Shown: piece by piece, positions 17,932-26,191 of the stretch
Numbering within the stretch: the first letter of the stretch is position 1
Layout of the letters: each line of letters starts with the position of its first letter
Assembly: GCF_035989265.1 (NCBI RefSeq)
Contig: NZ_JAYKZX010000003.1
Span: forward strand, 3,006,501 to 3,070,500
Reading direction: 5' to 3'
Origin: Sphingobium sp. HWE2-09
GTDB lineage: Bacteria; Pseudomonadota; Alphaproteobacteria; Sphingomonadales; Sphingomonadaceae
Length of the DNA stretch: 64,000 nt
Position numbers and translations under genes: made by a program
The notes under the pieces: generated by a model
Told to the model about the DNA's origin: nothing
The model's input: only the letters and a program-made list of their open reading frames with translations
Database searches by the model: none

Positions 17932-17960
17932 CAGCCCGGCCGTGTAACAGCGCCGGGCTG
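17932..17960 (+). other. Second hairpin just before ctaB
   Basis: CAGCCCGGC and GCCGGGCTG form a perfect 9-bp stem with an 11-base loop, ending 11 bases before the ctaB ribosome site GAGGGAGA. Confidence 0.6.
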
Positions 17961-17977
17961 AACCCATGAGGGAGATT

Positions 17978-18898
17978 ATGGCAAGTTCGCCGTTCGTGAC
18001 CGGGGCTGATGCCCCCACGCTGCCTGCCCATTGGCGCGATTTCGTGGCGTTGACCAAGCCCCGGGTCATGACTCTGGTCGTGTTCACGGGTCTGTGCGGG
18101 CTGCTGGCCGCGCCCGGCCATATCCACCCGGTCCTCGCCTTCACCGCGATCCTGTGCATTGCCATCGGCGCGGGCGCGGCCGCCGCGCTCAACCAATGGT
18201 ATGAAGCGGACATCGACGCCAAGATGAAGCGCACCGCCAACCGTCCGCTGCCTGCGGGCCGGATGGACCGGCAATCGGCGCTGCATTTCGGCGTGGGCCT
18301 CTCTTTCTTTTCGGTCATCCTGATCGGCATGGCGACCAACTGGCTGGCCGCCGCGGTGCTGGCCGTCTCGATCCTCTTCTACGTCTTCGTCTATACCATT
18401 TGGCTGAAGCCCCGGACGGCGCAGAATATCGTCATCGGCGGCGCGGCAGGCGCGTTCCCACCGGTCATCGGCTGGGCCGCGGTAACTGGCGATATCAGCG
18501 CGCTGCCGGTCGCTTTGTTCATGCTGATCTTCTTCTGGACGCCGCCCCATTTCTGGGCGCTCGCGCTGTTTGTGAAGACCGATTATGCCGCCGCTGGCAT
18601 CCCGATGCTACCGGTCGTGTCGGGCGAAGTCGTCACCCGGCGCCAGATATGGGGCTATACCGCGATCATGGCGATCGCCGCCATGGCGCCGGTGCTGCTG
18701 CAACTGACCGGCCTCGTCTATGGCGTCACGGCGCTGCTGGGTACATCGCTCTTCGCTGTCTTCGCCTTCCGGGTCTATCGCCGCCGCGAAAGCGATCCGG
18801 CGCGGATGCAGCCCGAACGGCGCTTGTTCAAATATTCGATCATCTATCTGTTCCTGCTGTTCGGGGCCGTGGTCGCCGACCGCTGGCTGCTCGCATGA
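17978..18898 (+). CDS. ctaB: Protohaem IX farnesyltransferase (haem O synthase)
   Basis: 306 residues, UbiA-family polytopic prenyltransferase that makes haem O, precursor of haem A for the oxidase. The prenyl-diphosphate motif [19 protein letters not shown] and the second aspartate-rich region near YTIWLKPRT are present, and nine hydrophobic segments can be counted. The ATG at 17978 is preferred because GAGGGAGA precedes it; an ATG four codons earlier overlaps that site. It ends in an ATGA overlap with the next small gene. Confidence 0.96.
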   Translation: MASSPFVTGADAPTLPAHWRDFVALTKPRVMTLVVFTGLCGLLAAPGHIHPVLAFTAILCIAIGAGAAAALNQWYEADIDAKMKRTANRPLPAGRMDRQSALHFGVGLSFFSVILIGMATNWLAAAVLAVSILFYVFVYTIWLKPRTAQNIVIGGAAGAFPPVIGWAAVTGDISALPVALFMLIFFWTPPHFWALALFVKTDYAAAGIPMLPVVSGEVVTRRQIWGYTAIMAIAAMAPVLLQLTGLVYGVTALLGTSLFAVFAFRVYRRRESDPARMQPERRLFKYSIIYLFLLFGAVVADRWLLA

Positions 18899-19023
18899 CG
18901 CCCGAGGAACTGGAGAAGGTCCGCGCGCGGCAGAAGTCCCGCGCGCTGGTCATGGGCCTGCTGCTCGGCGCGCTCGTGCTGCTGTTCTACGGCATCACCA
19001 TCGCCAAGATGGGCGGCAACTGA
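18895..19023 (+). CDS. Small CoxF-like membrane protein of the oxidase operon
   Basis: 42 residues ([20 protein letters not shown]...). A charged N-terminal helix is followed by one membrane span ([18 protein letters not shown]) and KMGGN. It overlaps ctaB by ATGA and ctaG by TGATG, so all three are translationally coupled. A tiny protein of this layout commonly sits between ctaB and ctaG in alphaproteobacteria (often called CoxF); its role in oxidase assembly is inferred from position. Confidence 0.75.
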   Translation: MTPEELEKVRARQKSRALVMGLLLGALVLLFYGITIAKMGGN

Positions 19024-19598
19024 TGGCGACCCTCCCGCCGTCCCCGTTCGATCGCGATCGCCGCAACCGGCGCACGCTGGTCGCCATGGCGACGGTGGGC
19101 CTGGCGATGCTGGGGCTGGGCTTCGCGTCCGTGCCGCTCTACCGCATCTTCTGCGAACAGACCGGTTTCGGCGGCACGACCAAGCGCGCCGCCGCCGATG
19201 TGCAGGTGCAGGCCGCCACCGGCCACACCATGTCGATCCGCTTCGATTCGAACGTTCAGCCCGGCATGCCCTGGCAATTCTATCCCGAACATCGCACCGA
19301 CACGGTGACGGTGGGCGTGAAGGACATGGCGATCTTCATCGCCAAGAACATGTCGGACAAGCCGGTGACCGGCACCGCCAGCTTCAACGTCACGCCGACC
19401 CAGGCGGGCGCCTATTTCACCAAGATCCAGTGTTTCTGCTTCACCCAGCAGACGCTGCAGCCCGGCGAGGAAGTCCGCATGCCGGTGCTTTATTTTGTCG
19501 ATCCGAAGATTTTGCAGGACAGCGACAACAAGGACACGCAACAAATTACCTTGAGCTATACCTTCTACCCTGTTGAGCAGGGCGGGAAGCCAAGCTAA
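19023..19598 (+). CDS. ctaG: Cytochrome c oxidase assembly protein CtaG/Cox11
   Basis: 191 residues. An N-terminal membrane anchor (VAMATVGLAMLGLGFASVPLY) leads to a periplasmic immunoglobulin-like copper domain. The copper-binding motif is CFCF in IQCFCFTQQTLQPGEE, with another Cys in RIFCEQTGFGG. Cox11 delivers copper to CuB in subunit I. It starts at ATG 19023, overlapping the preceding stop. Confidence 0.96.
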   Translation: MATLPPSPFDRDRRNRRTLVAMATVGLAMLGLGFASVPLYRIFCEQTGFGGTTKRAAADVQVQAATGHTMSIRFDSNVQPGMPWQFYPEHRTDTVTVGVKDMAIFIAKNMSDKPVTGTASFNVTPTQAGAYFTKIQCFCFTQQTLQPGEEVRMPVLYFVDPKILQDSDNKDTQQITLSYTFYPVEQGGKPS

Positions 19599-19643
19599 GG
19601 CAAGCATCAGATAACGCGAACCGCGAACAGGGAAGAGACTGTC

Positions 19644-20474
19644 ATGGCAGGCGCCAAGAACCACGATTATCATATCCTTCCGCCCAGCATCTGGCCGCTC
19701 TTCGGCTCCATGTCGGCGCTGGTCATGGCGTTCGGCGCGATCATGTGGATGCACCCCGATGCCATGCCTGCGGGCGGCGGCTGGGTGTTCATGCTCGGCG
19801 TCGCGGGCGTGCTGTTCACCTTCTACAGCTGGTGGGCCAACGTCATCGCCGAAGCCCATGCGGGCGATCATACCCCGGTGGTGCAGCTGCATCTGCGCTA
19901 CGGCATGATCCTGTTCATCGCGTCGGAGGTCATGTTCTTCGTCGGCTGGTTCTGGGCCTTTTTCGACTTCTCGCTCTTCCCCAGCGCGCTCGCGCCGATC
20001 GAAGGGATGTTCCCGTCCAAAGGCATAGAGGTCATGAACGCGTTCGAGCTGCCGTTGCTCAACACGCTGATCCTGCTCTGCTCGGGCACCACCGTGACCT
20101 GGGCGCACCATGCGCTGATCCATGGCGACCGCGACGGCCTGAAAAAAGGTCTGTGGTGCACGATCCTGCTCGGCCTGCTTTTCTCCTCGATCCAGGCCTA
20201 TGAATATATCCATGCGCCGTTCCCGTTCGGCGGGTCGCCCTACAGCTCGGGTTTCTACATGGCGACCGGCTTCCACGGCTTCCACGTCATCGTCGGCACG
20301 ATCTTCCTGATCGTCAATCTGGTGCGCGTCTATAAGGGCCACTTCACCCCGCGCCAGCATTTCGGCTTCGAAGCCGCCGCCTGGTACTGGCATTTCGTCG
20401 ACGTGGTGTGGCTGTTCCTCTTCGTCGCCATCTATGTCTGGGGCGGCTGGGGCGCGCCGGTCCACGGCGGCTGA
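19644..20474 (+). CDS. ctaE: Cytochrome c oxidase subunit III
   Basis: 276 residues, seven predicted helices. Typical sequences include KNHDYHILPPSIWPLFGS, the conserved acidic ASEVMFFVGWFWAFF, FHGFHVIVGTIFL and AAWYWHFVDVVWLFLF. Non-redox subunit that stabilises proton uptake in subunit I. GGAAGAGA lies upstream of the ATG. Followed by a terminator. Confidence 0.97.
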   Translation: MAGAKNHDYHILPPSIWPLFGSMSALVMAFGAIMWMHPDAMPAGGGWVFMLGVAGVLFTFYSWWANVIAEAHAGDHTPVVQLHLRYGMILFIASEVMFFVGWFWAFFDFSLFPSALAPIEGMFPSKGIEVMNAFELPLLNTLILLCSGTTVTWAHHALIHGDRDGLKKGLWCTILLGLLFSSIQAYEYIHAPFPFGGSPYSSGFYMATGFHGFHVIVGTIFLIVNLVRVYKGHFTPRQHFGFEAAAWYWHFVDVVWLFLFVAIYVWGGWGAPVHGG

Positions 20475-20501
20475 GGGTTCACGCTGTACCTGCAATGACA
20501 G

Positions 20502-20532
20502 CGGCCGGGGCAGATGCTCCGGCCGTTTTCTT
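20502..20532 (+). terminator. Terminator after ctaE
   Basis: CGGCCGG / CCGGCCG stem with a 10-base loop, then TTTTCTTTT. Suggests that SURF1 is transcribed separately or by read-through. Confidence 0.75.
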
Positions 20533-20570
20533 TTGCGGTGGCCGGCGCAGCGTTTTCCCAAGCCTGAACC

Positions 20571-20636
20571 GTGTTCCCGCGCAGGCGGGAACCCAGTCCC
20601 GCCGTCTCAACTGGGTTCCCGCCTGCGCGGGAACAC
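20571..20636. repeat. REP-like palindromic repeat
   Basis: GTGTTCCCGCGCAGGCGGGAACCCAG ... inverted copy ... GGGAACAC; 26-bp arms around an 14-base loop. Same family as 6163, 24513 and 61293. Confidence 0.85.
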
Positions 20637-20736
20637 GCTGTATGGCAGTGTTAACGTCAGCCCATCCCATCGCCCTTCGACAGGCTCCGGCTGACCGGTT
20701 ACAAGCATGATCTGAACCAATACCCAAGGACCGGCC

Positions 20737-21408
20737 ATGACCGACCAGCCCAACCCCGTCTCGCCGCCCGCCCGCATCCCGCTGATCGCCACGATCGTCG
20801 TCGCGCTGGCGGTGGTGACGATGATCGCGCTGGGCGTCTGGCAGCTTCAGCGTCGCGGCGAAAAGGAACAGGCGTTGGCGCTCGCCGCCGCCAATCCCGG
20901 TCGCCCGGCCGTCGCCTTCCCGACCTTGCCGCCGGTCGCGCCCGACATCCTGTTCCGCCCCTCGTCGGTCCATTGCCTGCGCGTGGTCGGCTGGCGGATC
21001 GAGGCAGGGCGCGCCGCTGACGGATCGACCGGCTATCGCCATATCGCGGAATGTTCGACCGGGGCGGAGGGGCCGGGCGCGCTCGTCGCAGTCGGCGTAG
21101 GGCAGAAGCCCGACGACAAGCCCGACTGGACCGGCGGGCAGGTCAGAGGCTGGATTTCCGAAGAGCCGGATCACCGCGCGCTCCTCTCACGCATAGGCGG
21201 CCACGCGCCGCCGTTGCGCCCGATGCTGATCGCGCGGGAAGCGCCCGCTGGCCTCAAGGCCGCTGCGCCGCCCAGCGCCGCCGACGTGCCCAACAACCAT
21301 CTCGCCTATGCGGTGCAATGGTTCTTCTTCGCCGCGGTGGCGGTGATCATCTACATATTGGCGCTGCGCCGTCGCAACGCGCCGCCAAAGCCCCCACAAT
21401 CCGCCTAA
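20737..21408 (+). CDS. SURF1 family cytochrome oxidase biogenesis protein
   Basis: 223 residues with one N-terminal helix (IPLIATIVVALAVVTMIALGVWQLQR) and one C-terminal helix (HLAYAVQWFFFAAVAVIIYILALRRR) around a periplasmic domain, the classical SURF1 arrangement. GVWQLQRR and NNHLAYAVQWF are family signatures. SURF1 helps insert haem A into subunit I. Its place directly after the ctaC-ctaE cluster supports this. The domain is more divergent than the flanking oxidase genes. Confidence 0.88.
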   Translation: MTDQPNPVSPPARIPLIATIVVALAVVTMIALGVWQLQRRGEKEQALALAAANPGRPAVAFPTLPPVAPDILFRPSSVHCLRVVGWRIEAGRAADGSTGYRHIAECSTGAEGPGALVAVGVGQKPDDKPDWTGGQVRGWISEEPDHRALLSRIGGHAPPLRPMLIAREAPAGLKAAAPPSAADVPNNHLAYAVQWFFFAAVAVIIYILALRRRNAPPKPPQSA

Positions 21409-21452
21409 TCGCTTGCTCCGCGACGCGCGGGCCGCTACCGCGCTTTCCCATT

Positions 21453-22853
21453 ATGCAATATCAAAGCACCAGGGGAAGCGCGCCCGCGCTGGGTTTCGAG
21501 GATGTGACGCTGGCTGGTCTGGCGTCCGATGGCGGCCTGTATCTGCCGACCAGCTGGCCCAGCTTCTCGACCGACCAGATTCGCGGCCTGGCGGGCCTGT
21601 CCTATGTCGAAACCGCCGTCCGGGTGATGACGCCCTTCGTCGCCGGATCGCTCACCGAAGACGAACTGCGTGACCTGTGCACCACCGCCTATGGCCGTTT
21701 CAGTCATCAGGCCGTGACCCCGCTGGTCCAGCTCGACCAGCAGCATTGGCTGCTCGAACTGTTCCACGGCCCCACGCTCGCGTTCAAGGACGTCGCGCTC
21801 CAACTGCTCGGCCAGCTGTTCGAACGCTTCCTCTCGCGCCGGGACGATCATCTGACGATCGTCGGCGCGACCTCGGGCGACACCGGATCGGCCGCGATCG
21901 ATGCCGTGGCGGGGCGTGAGAAGATCGACATCTTCATGCTCCATCCCGAAGGCCGCGTGTCGGACGTACAGCGCCGCCAGATGACGACGGTCCTGGCCCC
22001 CAACGTCTATAATATCGCGATCGAAGGCAGCTTCGACGATGCGCAGGCGCTGGTGAAGGCGATGTTCAACGACGCTGCCTTCAAAAGCCGCTTCAACCTG
22101 TCGGCGGTGAACAGCATCAACTGGGCGCGGCTGATGGCGCAGGTCGTCTATTATTTCTATGCCGCCGTCCGCCTGGGTGCGCCGGAACGGGAAGTGGCCT
22201 TCTCCGTCCCTACCGGCAATTTCGGCGATGTGTTCGCAGGCTATGTCGCGGCCAAGATGGGCCTGCCGGTCGCCAAGCTGATCGTCGCGACCAACGTCAA
22301 CGACATCCTCCACCGCGCCTTGGCCGATGGCGATTACAGCCAGGGCCAGGTCGTGGCGACCGCCACCCCCAGCATGGACATCCAGGTCAGCTCCAATTTC
22401 GAGCGGCTGCTGTTCGACGCGGGCGGCCGCGACGGCCTCGCGCTCGCCGACCAGATGCGCGGCTTCGAAACGAGCAAGGCGATGCGCCTGACTAACGCCC
22501 AGCGCGAAGGCGCAGCGCATCTGTTCAGTTCCGCCCGCGTCGATGCCGACGGCATGACCATGGCGATGCGCTGGGCCTATGACGGCGCGGGCCAGATCCT
22601 GGACCCGCACAGCGCCATCGGCCTGGCCGCCGCACGCGAAGCCAGCATCGACGCGTCGATCCCGGTGGTGACGCTGGCGACCGCGCACCCCGCCAAGTTC
22701 CGCGACGCGGTGGAACGCGCCACCGGCACCCGCCCGCCGCTCCCCGCGCGCGTCGGCGATCTGTTCGCGCGCGAGGAAAGCTACGCCAAGCTGCCCGGCA
22801 CGTTCGAGGCGGTCACCGCCTACATCGCCGAGCGTGCCACGCCGCGCGTTTAA
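21453..22853 (+). CDS. thrC: Threonine synthase
   Basis: 466 residues, PLP-dependent fold-type II enzyme converting O-phosphohomoserine to threonine. The PLP lysine lies in HGPTLAFKDVALQ; the phosphate loop is TSGDTGSAAI; the N-terminal MQYQSTRGSAPALGFEDVTLAGLASDGGLYLP is characteristic of ThrC. The ATG at 21453 is chosen; the longer open frame runs through SURF1. Confidence 0.96.
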   Translation: MQYQSTRGSAPALGFEDVTLAGLASDGGLYLPTSWPSFSTDQIRGLAGLSYVETAVRVMTPFVAGSLTEDELRDLCTTAYGRFSHQAVTPLVQLDQQHWLLELFHGPTLAFKDVALQLLGQLFERFLSRRDDHLTIVGATSGDTGSAAIDAVAGREKIDIFMLHPEGRVSDVQRRQMTTVLAPNVYNIAIEGSFDDAQALVKAMFNDAAFKSRFNLSAVNSINWARLMAQVVYYFYAAVRLGAPEREVAFSVPTGNFGDVFAGYVAAKMGLPVAKLIVATNVNDILHRALADGDYSQGQVVATATPSMDIQVSSNFERLLFDAGGRDGLALADQMRGFETSKAMRLTNAQREGAAHLFSSARVDADGMTMAMRWAYDGAGQILDPHSAIGLAAAREASIDASIPVVTLATAHPAKFRDAVERATGTRPPLPARVGDLFAREESYAKLPGTFEAVTAYIAERATPRV

Positions 22854-22867
22854 GGAATAAACATCCG

Positions 22868-22962
22868 TTCGCCCTGAGCCTGTCGAAGGGCTCTGCCGAA
22901 CGAAGTGAGGCCTTCGCTCACGCTCAGGCGAGGGCTTCGACTTCGCTCAGCCCGAACGGGAC
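22868..22962. repeat. Palindromic repeat between thrC and the methyltransferase gene
   Basis: GTTCGCCCTGAGCCTGTCG and later GACTTCGCTCAGCCCGAAC form an imperfect inverted repeat, with an inner palindrome around GAGGCCTTCGCTCACGCTC. Repeats of this type are frequent in sphingomonad intergenic DNA. Confidence 0.7.
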
Positions 22963-22968
22963 ATAGAT

Positions 22969-23838
22969 ATGCAGTTACAGACCCTCATCGGCGAACCTTG
23001 GTCCGACTACGGCCTGCTAGACAGCGGCGACGGACGAAAGCTGGAACGCTATGGCCGCTTCCGCTTCATTCGTCCCGAACCGCAGGCGATGTGGAAGCCC
23101 GCGACGACGGACTGGCGCGCCGATGGCGAGTTCATCCCCGGATCGGACGAGGATGGCGGCGGCCGCTGGTATTATGACCAGCCGGTCCCGGCCGATGGCT
23201 GGCCGCTCCACTGGCGCGAAGTCACCTTCCAGTCCAGCTGCACCCCCTTCCGCCATCTGGGCTTCTTCCCCGACATGGCGCCGATCTGGGACGATCTGCG
23301 CGCTACCTATGCCGACAAGCCGGACGCCGAAGTCATGAACCTGTTCGGCTATACCGGCGTCGGCACGCTGGCCCTGTCGGCCGGCGGCGCGCGCATGGTC
23401 CATGTGGATGCGTCCAAGAAATCGGTGGCGCAGGCCCGCGCCAACGCCGCGCTTTCGGGCATGGAGGACAAGCCGGTCCGCTGGATCGTGGAAGACGCCG
23501 CCAAGTTCGTCGCCCGCGAAGTCCGCCGCAACCGCCGCTATGACGGCATATTGCTCGACCCGCCCAAATATGGCCGCGGCCCCGATGGCGAAGTCTGGCG
23601 TCTGGAAGAAGACCTGCCCGGCCTCATCGCCAACTGCCGCGCGCTGCTCGACGCCGACAGTCGCTTCCTGTTCCTCACCGTCTATGCCGTGCGCATGTCG
23701 GCGCTGGCGATCGGCGAACTGCTCCGCCAGGCTTTCGCCGACCTGCCCGGCACCGTGGAAGCGGGCGAACTGGCCGTGCGCGAAGAAGCGCGCGGCATCG
23801 CGCTGCCGACGGCGATCTGGGCGCGCTGGAAGCGGTAA
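22969..23838 (+). CDS. Class I SAM-dependent methyltransferase (RlmI-like)
   Basis: 289 residues. The methyltransferase core begins near residue 120: VMNLFGYTGVGTLALSAGGA (SAM-binding loop), MVHVDASKKSV (acidic ribose-binding residue), and the catalytic YDGILLDPPKYGRGP. This is the COG1092 group, which includes 23S rRNA m5C methyltransferases, but the PUA domain of RlmI is not evident, so the substrate is uncertain. RNA is likely. Start at the ATG following the repeat. Confidence 0.85.
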   Translation: MQLQTLIGEPWSDYGLLDSGDGRKLERYGRFRFIRPEPQAMWKPATTDWRADGEFIPGSDEDGGGRWYYDQPVPADGWPLHWREVTFQSSCTPFRHLGFFPDMAPIWDDLRATYADKPDAEVMNLFGYTGVGTLALSAGGARMVHVDASKKSVAQARANAALSGMEDKPVRWIVEDAAKFVAREVRRNRRYDGILLDPPKYGRGPDGEVWRLEEDLPGLIANCRALLDADSRFLFLTVYAVRMSALAIGELLRQAFADLPGTVEAGELAVREEARGIALPTAIWARWKR

Positions 23839-23871
23839 GTCAGGCGCGCTTGCTTCAAGGCGACACCATCT

Positions 23872-23936
23872 GTTCCCCGGCGAAGGCCGGGGTCCAGTCC
23901 CAAGCTCTGAACTGGACCCTGGCCTTCGCCGGGGAA
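23872..23936. repeat. REP-like palindromic repeat
   Basis: GTTCCCCGGCGAAGGCCGGGG ... CCTGGCCTTCGCCGGGGAA, the GAAGGCC variant of the family. Lies just after the methyltransferase stop. Confidence 0.85.
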
Positions 23937-23965
23937 TAGCTGCCGCAGGATGCCTTTGCGTGGAC

Positions 23966-24071
23966 CCGTTCGCTTCGAGCGAAGTCGAGAAGCAGGGAGC
24001 GCCATGCCCAAATTTGGCACCGTTGACCTCCGCTTTGCCTCGTTTCTCGACTGTGCTCGACACGAACGGAA
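23966..24071. repeat. Imperfect inverted repeat
   Basis: CGTTCGCTTCGAGCGAAGTC near the left end and GACTGTGCTCGACACGAACG at the right end are imperfect complements, followed or preceded by GAGAA/TTCTC. It resembles the GTTCGCCCTGAGCC-type repeat at 22868 and occupies the gap before the convergent gene. Confidence 0.55.
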
Positions 24072-24101
24072 CATGGCAGATCGAGCAGACGTCTCCAGGC
24101 T

Positions 24102-24485
24102 CTATCCCAGCGTGACGTAAATCTCCGCCTCGATCACCCAGTCGCCGCCGACCGCCCGCCATTTCGCGCTATAGCTGCCGGACGCCTGTGTGACGCCATC
24201 GACCACGCCCTGCCAGACGCCCTGCTCCATCGCGATCGGCTCTACCGGCGAGGCAATAATTGTCTCGGGCGTGCGGGTGTAGATCATCCGCTCCTTCGCC
24301 GCGAACTCGCGCTTCCACGCCATCATTTGCGCCTTGCGTCCGGCGATCACCGCGCTGTCGGTGCCGGTGACCATCACCACGTCCATGGCGAGCAACGGTC
24401 CGATGGCGGCCAGATCCGCCTCCGCCAACGCCCGGTTGAACGCAGCCCGGCGCAAACGGATGGCAAGGTCGGCAGCGGCAGTCAT
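24102..24485 (-). CDS. NTF2-like / DUF4440-type protein
   Basis: 127 residues with the cone-shaped NTF2-like pattern: an N-terminal helix pair (LRRAAFNRALAEADLAAIGPLLAMDVVMVTG), a middle strand-helix, and C-terminal strands GSYSAKWRAVGGDWVIEAEIYV. Such proteins bind small hydrophobic ligands or act as dehydratases or isomerases; no catalytic residue can be assigned. Start ATG at 24485. Confidence 0.7.
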   Translation of the reverse strand: MTAAADLAIRLRRAAFNRALAEADLAAIGPLLAMDVVMVTGTDSAVIAGRKAQMMAWKREFAAKERMIYTRTPETIIASPVEPIAMEQGVWQGVVDGVTQASGSYSAKWRAVGGDWVIEAEIYVTLG

Positions 24486-24512
24486 GGATCGACTTTCGAG
24501 ATCAATTACGGC

Positions 24513-24578
24513 GTGTTCCTGCGCAGGCGGGAACCCAGTTCAGAGCGTGGGACTGGACTCCCGCCTGCGCGGGAGCAC
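24513..24578. repeat. REP-like palindromic repeat
   Basis: GTGTTCCTGCGCAGGCGGGAACCCAG and an inverted copy ending GGGAGCAC; a diverged copy of the family, with compensatory changes at the tips. Confidence 0.8.
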
Positions 24579-24586
24579 GCCAACGT

Positions 24587-24901
24587 TCAACCACACCGCG
24601 CCGACGTAATCGCCATCGCGTCATCATAACTCACGGTCAGTCGGTCCGTCCGGAAATCCATCGTCATCGCCATGCCGGGACCACCCCAGCGCAACGTCTT
24701 CGCGCCCGACGCCTTGAGCAACGCCGCGCCAACCTCAGCACTGGCCTTTTGTCCGACGAAGCTATCCAGCCCGTCATTCCTGCACGGACCCTCGGCCACC
24801 GCAGGCGCTTCACCCGGTCCCGCGCCATTTGCGCCTGCGCAAGCGGTCAGGCCCAAAACCATCAGGCCCACACCCATCATCCGCATCGCCGCTCTCCTCA
24901 T
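24587..24901 (-). CDS. Peptidase inhibitor I78 family lipoprotein
   Basis: 104 residues. The lipoprotein signal ends at LTAC. The mature domain (~65 residues) matches the I78/elastase-inhibitor pattern: a Cys near its start (GPCRNDGLDSFVGQKAS), then ASGAKTLRWGGPGMAMTMDFRTDRLTVSYD and a C-terminal CG. Members inhibit serine peptidases; here it would act in the envelope. Its start overlaps the rnd stop codon, so the two are coupled despite unrelated functions. An alternative start lies 5 codons later. Confidence 0.8.
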   Translation of the reverse strand: MRRAAMRMMGVGLMVLGLTACAGANGAGPGEAPAVAEGPCRNDGLDSFVGQKASAEVGAALLKASGAKTLRWGGPGMAMTMDFRTDRLTVSYDDAMAITSARCG

Positions 24902-26064
24902 TCCGTGCGCGTCATCTTCAACCGGCCATTCTTGACCGCAAAGGCCATGCGGCCTTCGACCAGATCAACCGCGTCACGGCCATATTGTTCATAGCGCCAG
25001 CCCTCCAGAATGGAGAGCCCCTCGCGCACACCCGCCGCCAGCGCGTCGATATCGTCTGTCCGCGCGATCAGCCGCGACGCCACATTGATGTCGCGCGACC
25101 TTATCTTGAGCAGCAGCTTGAGCAGATCGGCCACCAAAGCCCCATCCTTGCCCAGGCCCGGCCGCTTGGGATCGCGCTCGGGCATCTCGTCCTTGTCGAG
25201 CGGCTGGTGCTTGGCGAGCGCGCTCATCAAGCGCGCGCCGATATCGTTGGTCCGCCAGGTGGCGCTCAAGCCGCGGACCTTGCCTAGATCCTCCTGGTTG
25301 CGCGGCGGATGGCTGGCGATGTCGGCCAGCGTCTCGTCCTTCACGATGCGCCCGCGCGGCAGATTCTTGTCCTGCGCCTCGATCTCGCGCCACGCCGCCA
25401 GCGCCTTCAACCGGCCCAGCACATCCGCCTTCTTGCTGGCGATCCGCACCCGCTGCCACGCCTGCTGCGGGTCGTTTTCATAATGGGACGGATCGCTGAT
25501 CCGCTCCATTTCCTGGTCCAGCCAGTCGCCGCGCCCGGTCTTGCGCAATTCTTCCAGCATCTTGGGGAAAATCTGGATCAGGTAGGTGACGTCGCCGATC
25601 GCATAATCGATCTGCCTTTTGTCCAGCGGCCGCCGCGCCCAATCGGTAAAGCGCGCGCCCTTGTCCAGCACCACGCCCATCCACGCATCGACCAGATTGC
25701 CGTAACCGATCTGCTCGCCCAGCCCCAAAGCCATCGCGGCGATCTGCGTATCGAACATCGGATGCGGCGTCTTGCCGGTCAGATTGTGGACGATCTCGAT
25801 ATCCTGCCCGCCGGCATGGAAGACCTTGAGCACATCCTCATTCTCGCACATCAGGTCGAGCAGGGGCTTCAAGTCCAGCCCCGGCGCCTTGGGATCGATC
25901 GCGGCCGCCTTGTTCGGGTCGGCGACCTGCACCAGGCACAGTTCGGGCCAATAGCTGTTTTCCCGCATGAACTCGGTATCGACGGCGATATAGGGGGACT
26001 TTGCGATGCGGGCGCAGAAATCGGAAAGCGTCTTGCTGTCGGTAATCAGCGGATGAATTTGCAT
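24898..26064 (-). CDS. rnd: Ribonuclease D
   Basis: 388 residues. DEDDy 3'-5' exonuclease domain ([25 protein letters not shown] with D and [13 protein letters not shown]; a YAIGDVTYL Tyr/Asp motif), followed by an HRDC domain ([23 protein letters not shown]). It trims tRNA and other RNA 3' ends. The ATG at 26064 is chosen; upstream codons overlap the divergent aspS control region. The stop overlaps the I78 gene. Confidence 0.95.
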   Translation of the reverse strand: MQIHPLITDSKTLSDFCARIAKSPYIAVDTEFMRENSYWPELCLVQVADPNKAAAIDPKAPGLDLKPLLDLMCENEDVLKVFHAGGQDIEIVHNLTGKTPHPMFDTQIAAMALGLGEQIGYGNLVDAWMGVVLDKGARFTDWARRPLDKRQIDYAIGDVTYLIQIFPKMLEELRKTGRGDWLDQEMERISDPSHYENDPQQAWQRVRIASKKADVLGRLKALAAWREIEAQDKNLPRGRIVKDETLADIASHPPRNQEDLGKVRGLSATWRTNDIGARLMSALAKHQPLDKDEMPERDPKRPGLGKDGALVADLLKLLLKIRSRDINVASRLIARTDDIDALAAGVREGLSILEGWRYEQYGRDAVDLVEGRMAFAVKNGRLKMTRTE

Positions 26065-26191
26065 ATGGTCTTCGATCTTATTATGGGCTGGCCCGCGTCC
26101 GGCGGACTGGTCAATGCTTGACATGACTGGCCATAGCGGGACTGCAACAGTTTGTCATTTCCGTAAAACGAAGCCGAAAGACCAAAACGCC

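Noticed and set aside
18987..20561. 524-codon frame antisense to ctaG and ctaE
   Set aside because: Crosses two well-supported genes and their spacer; shadow.
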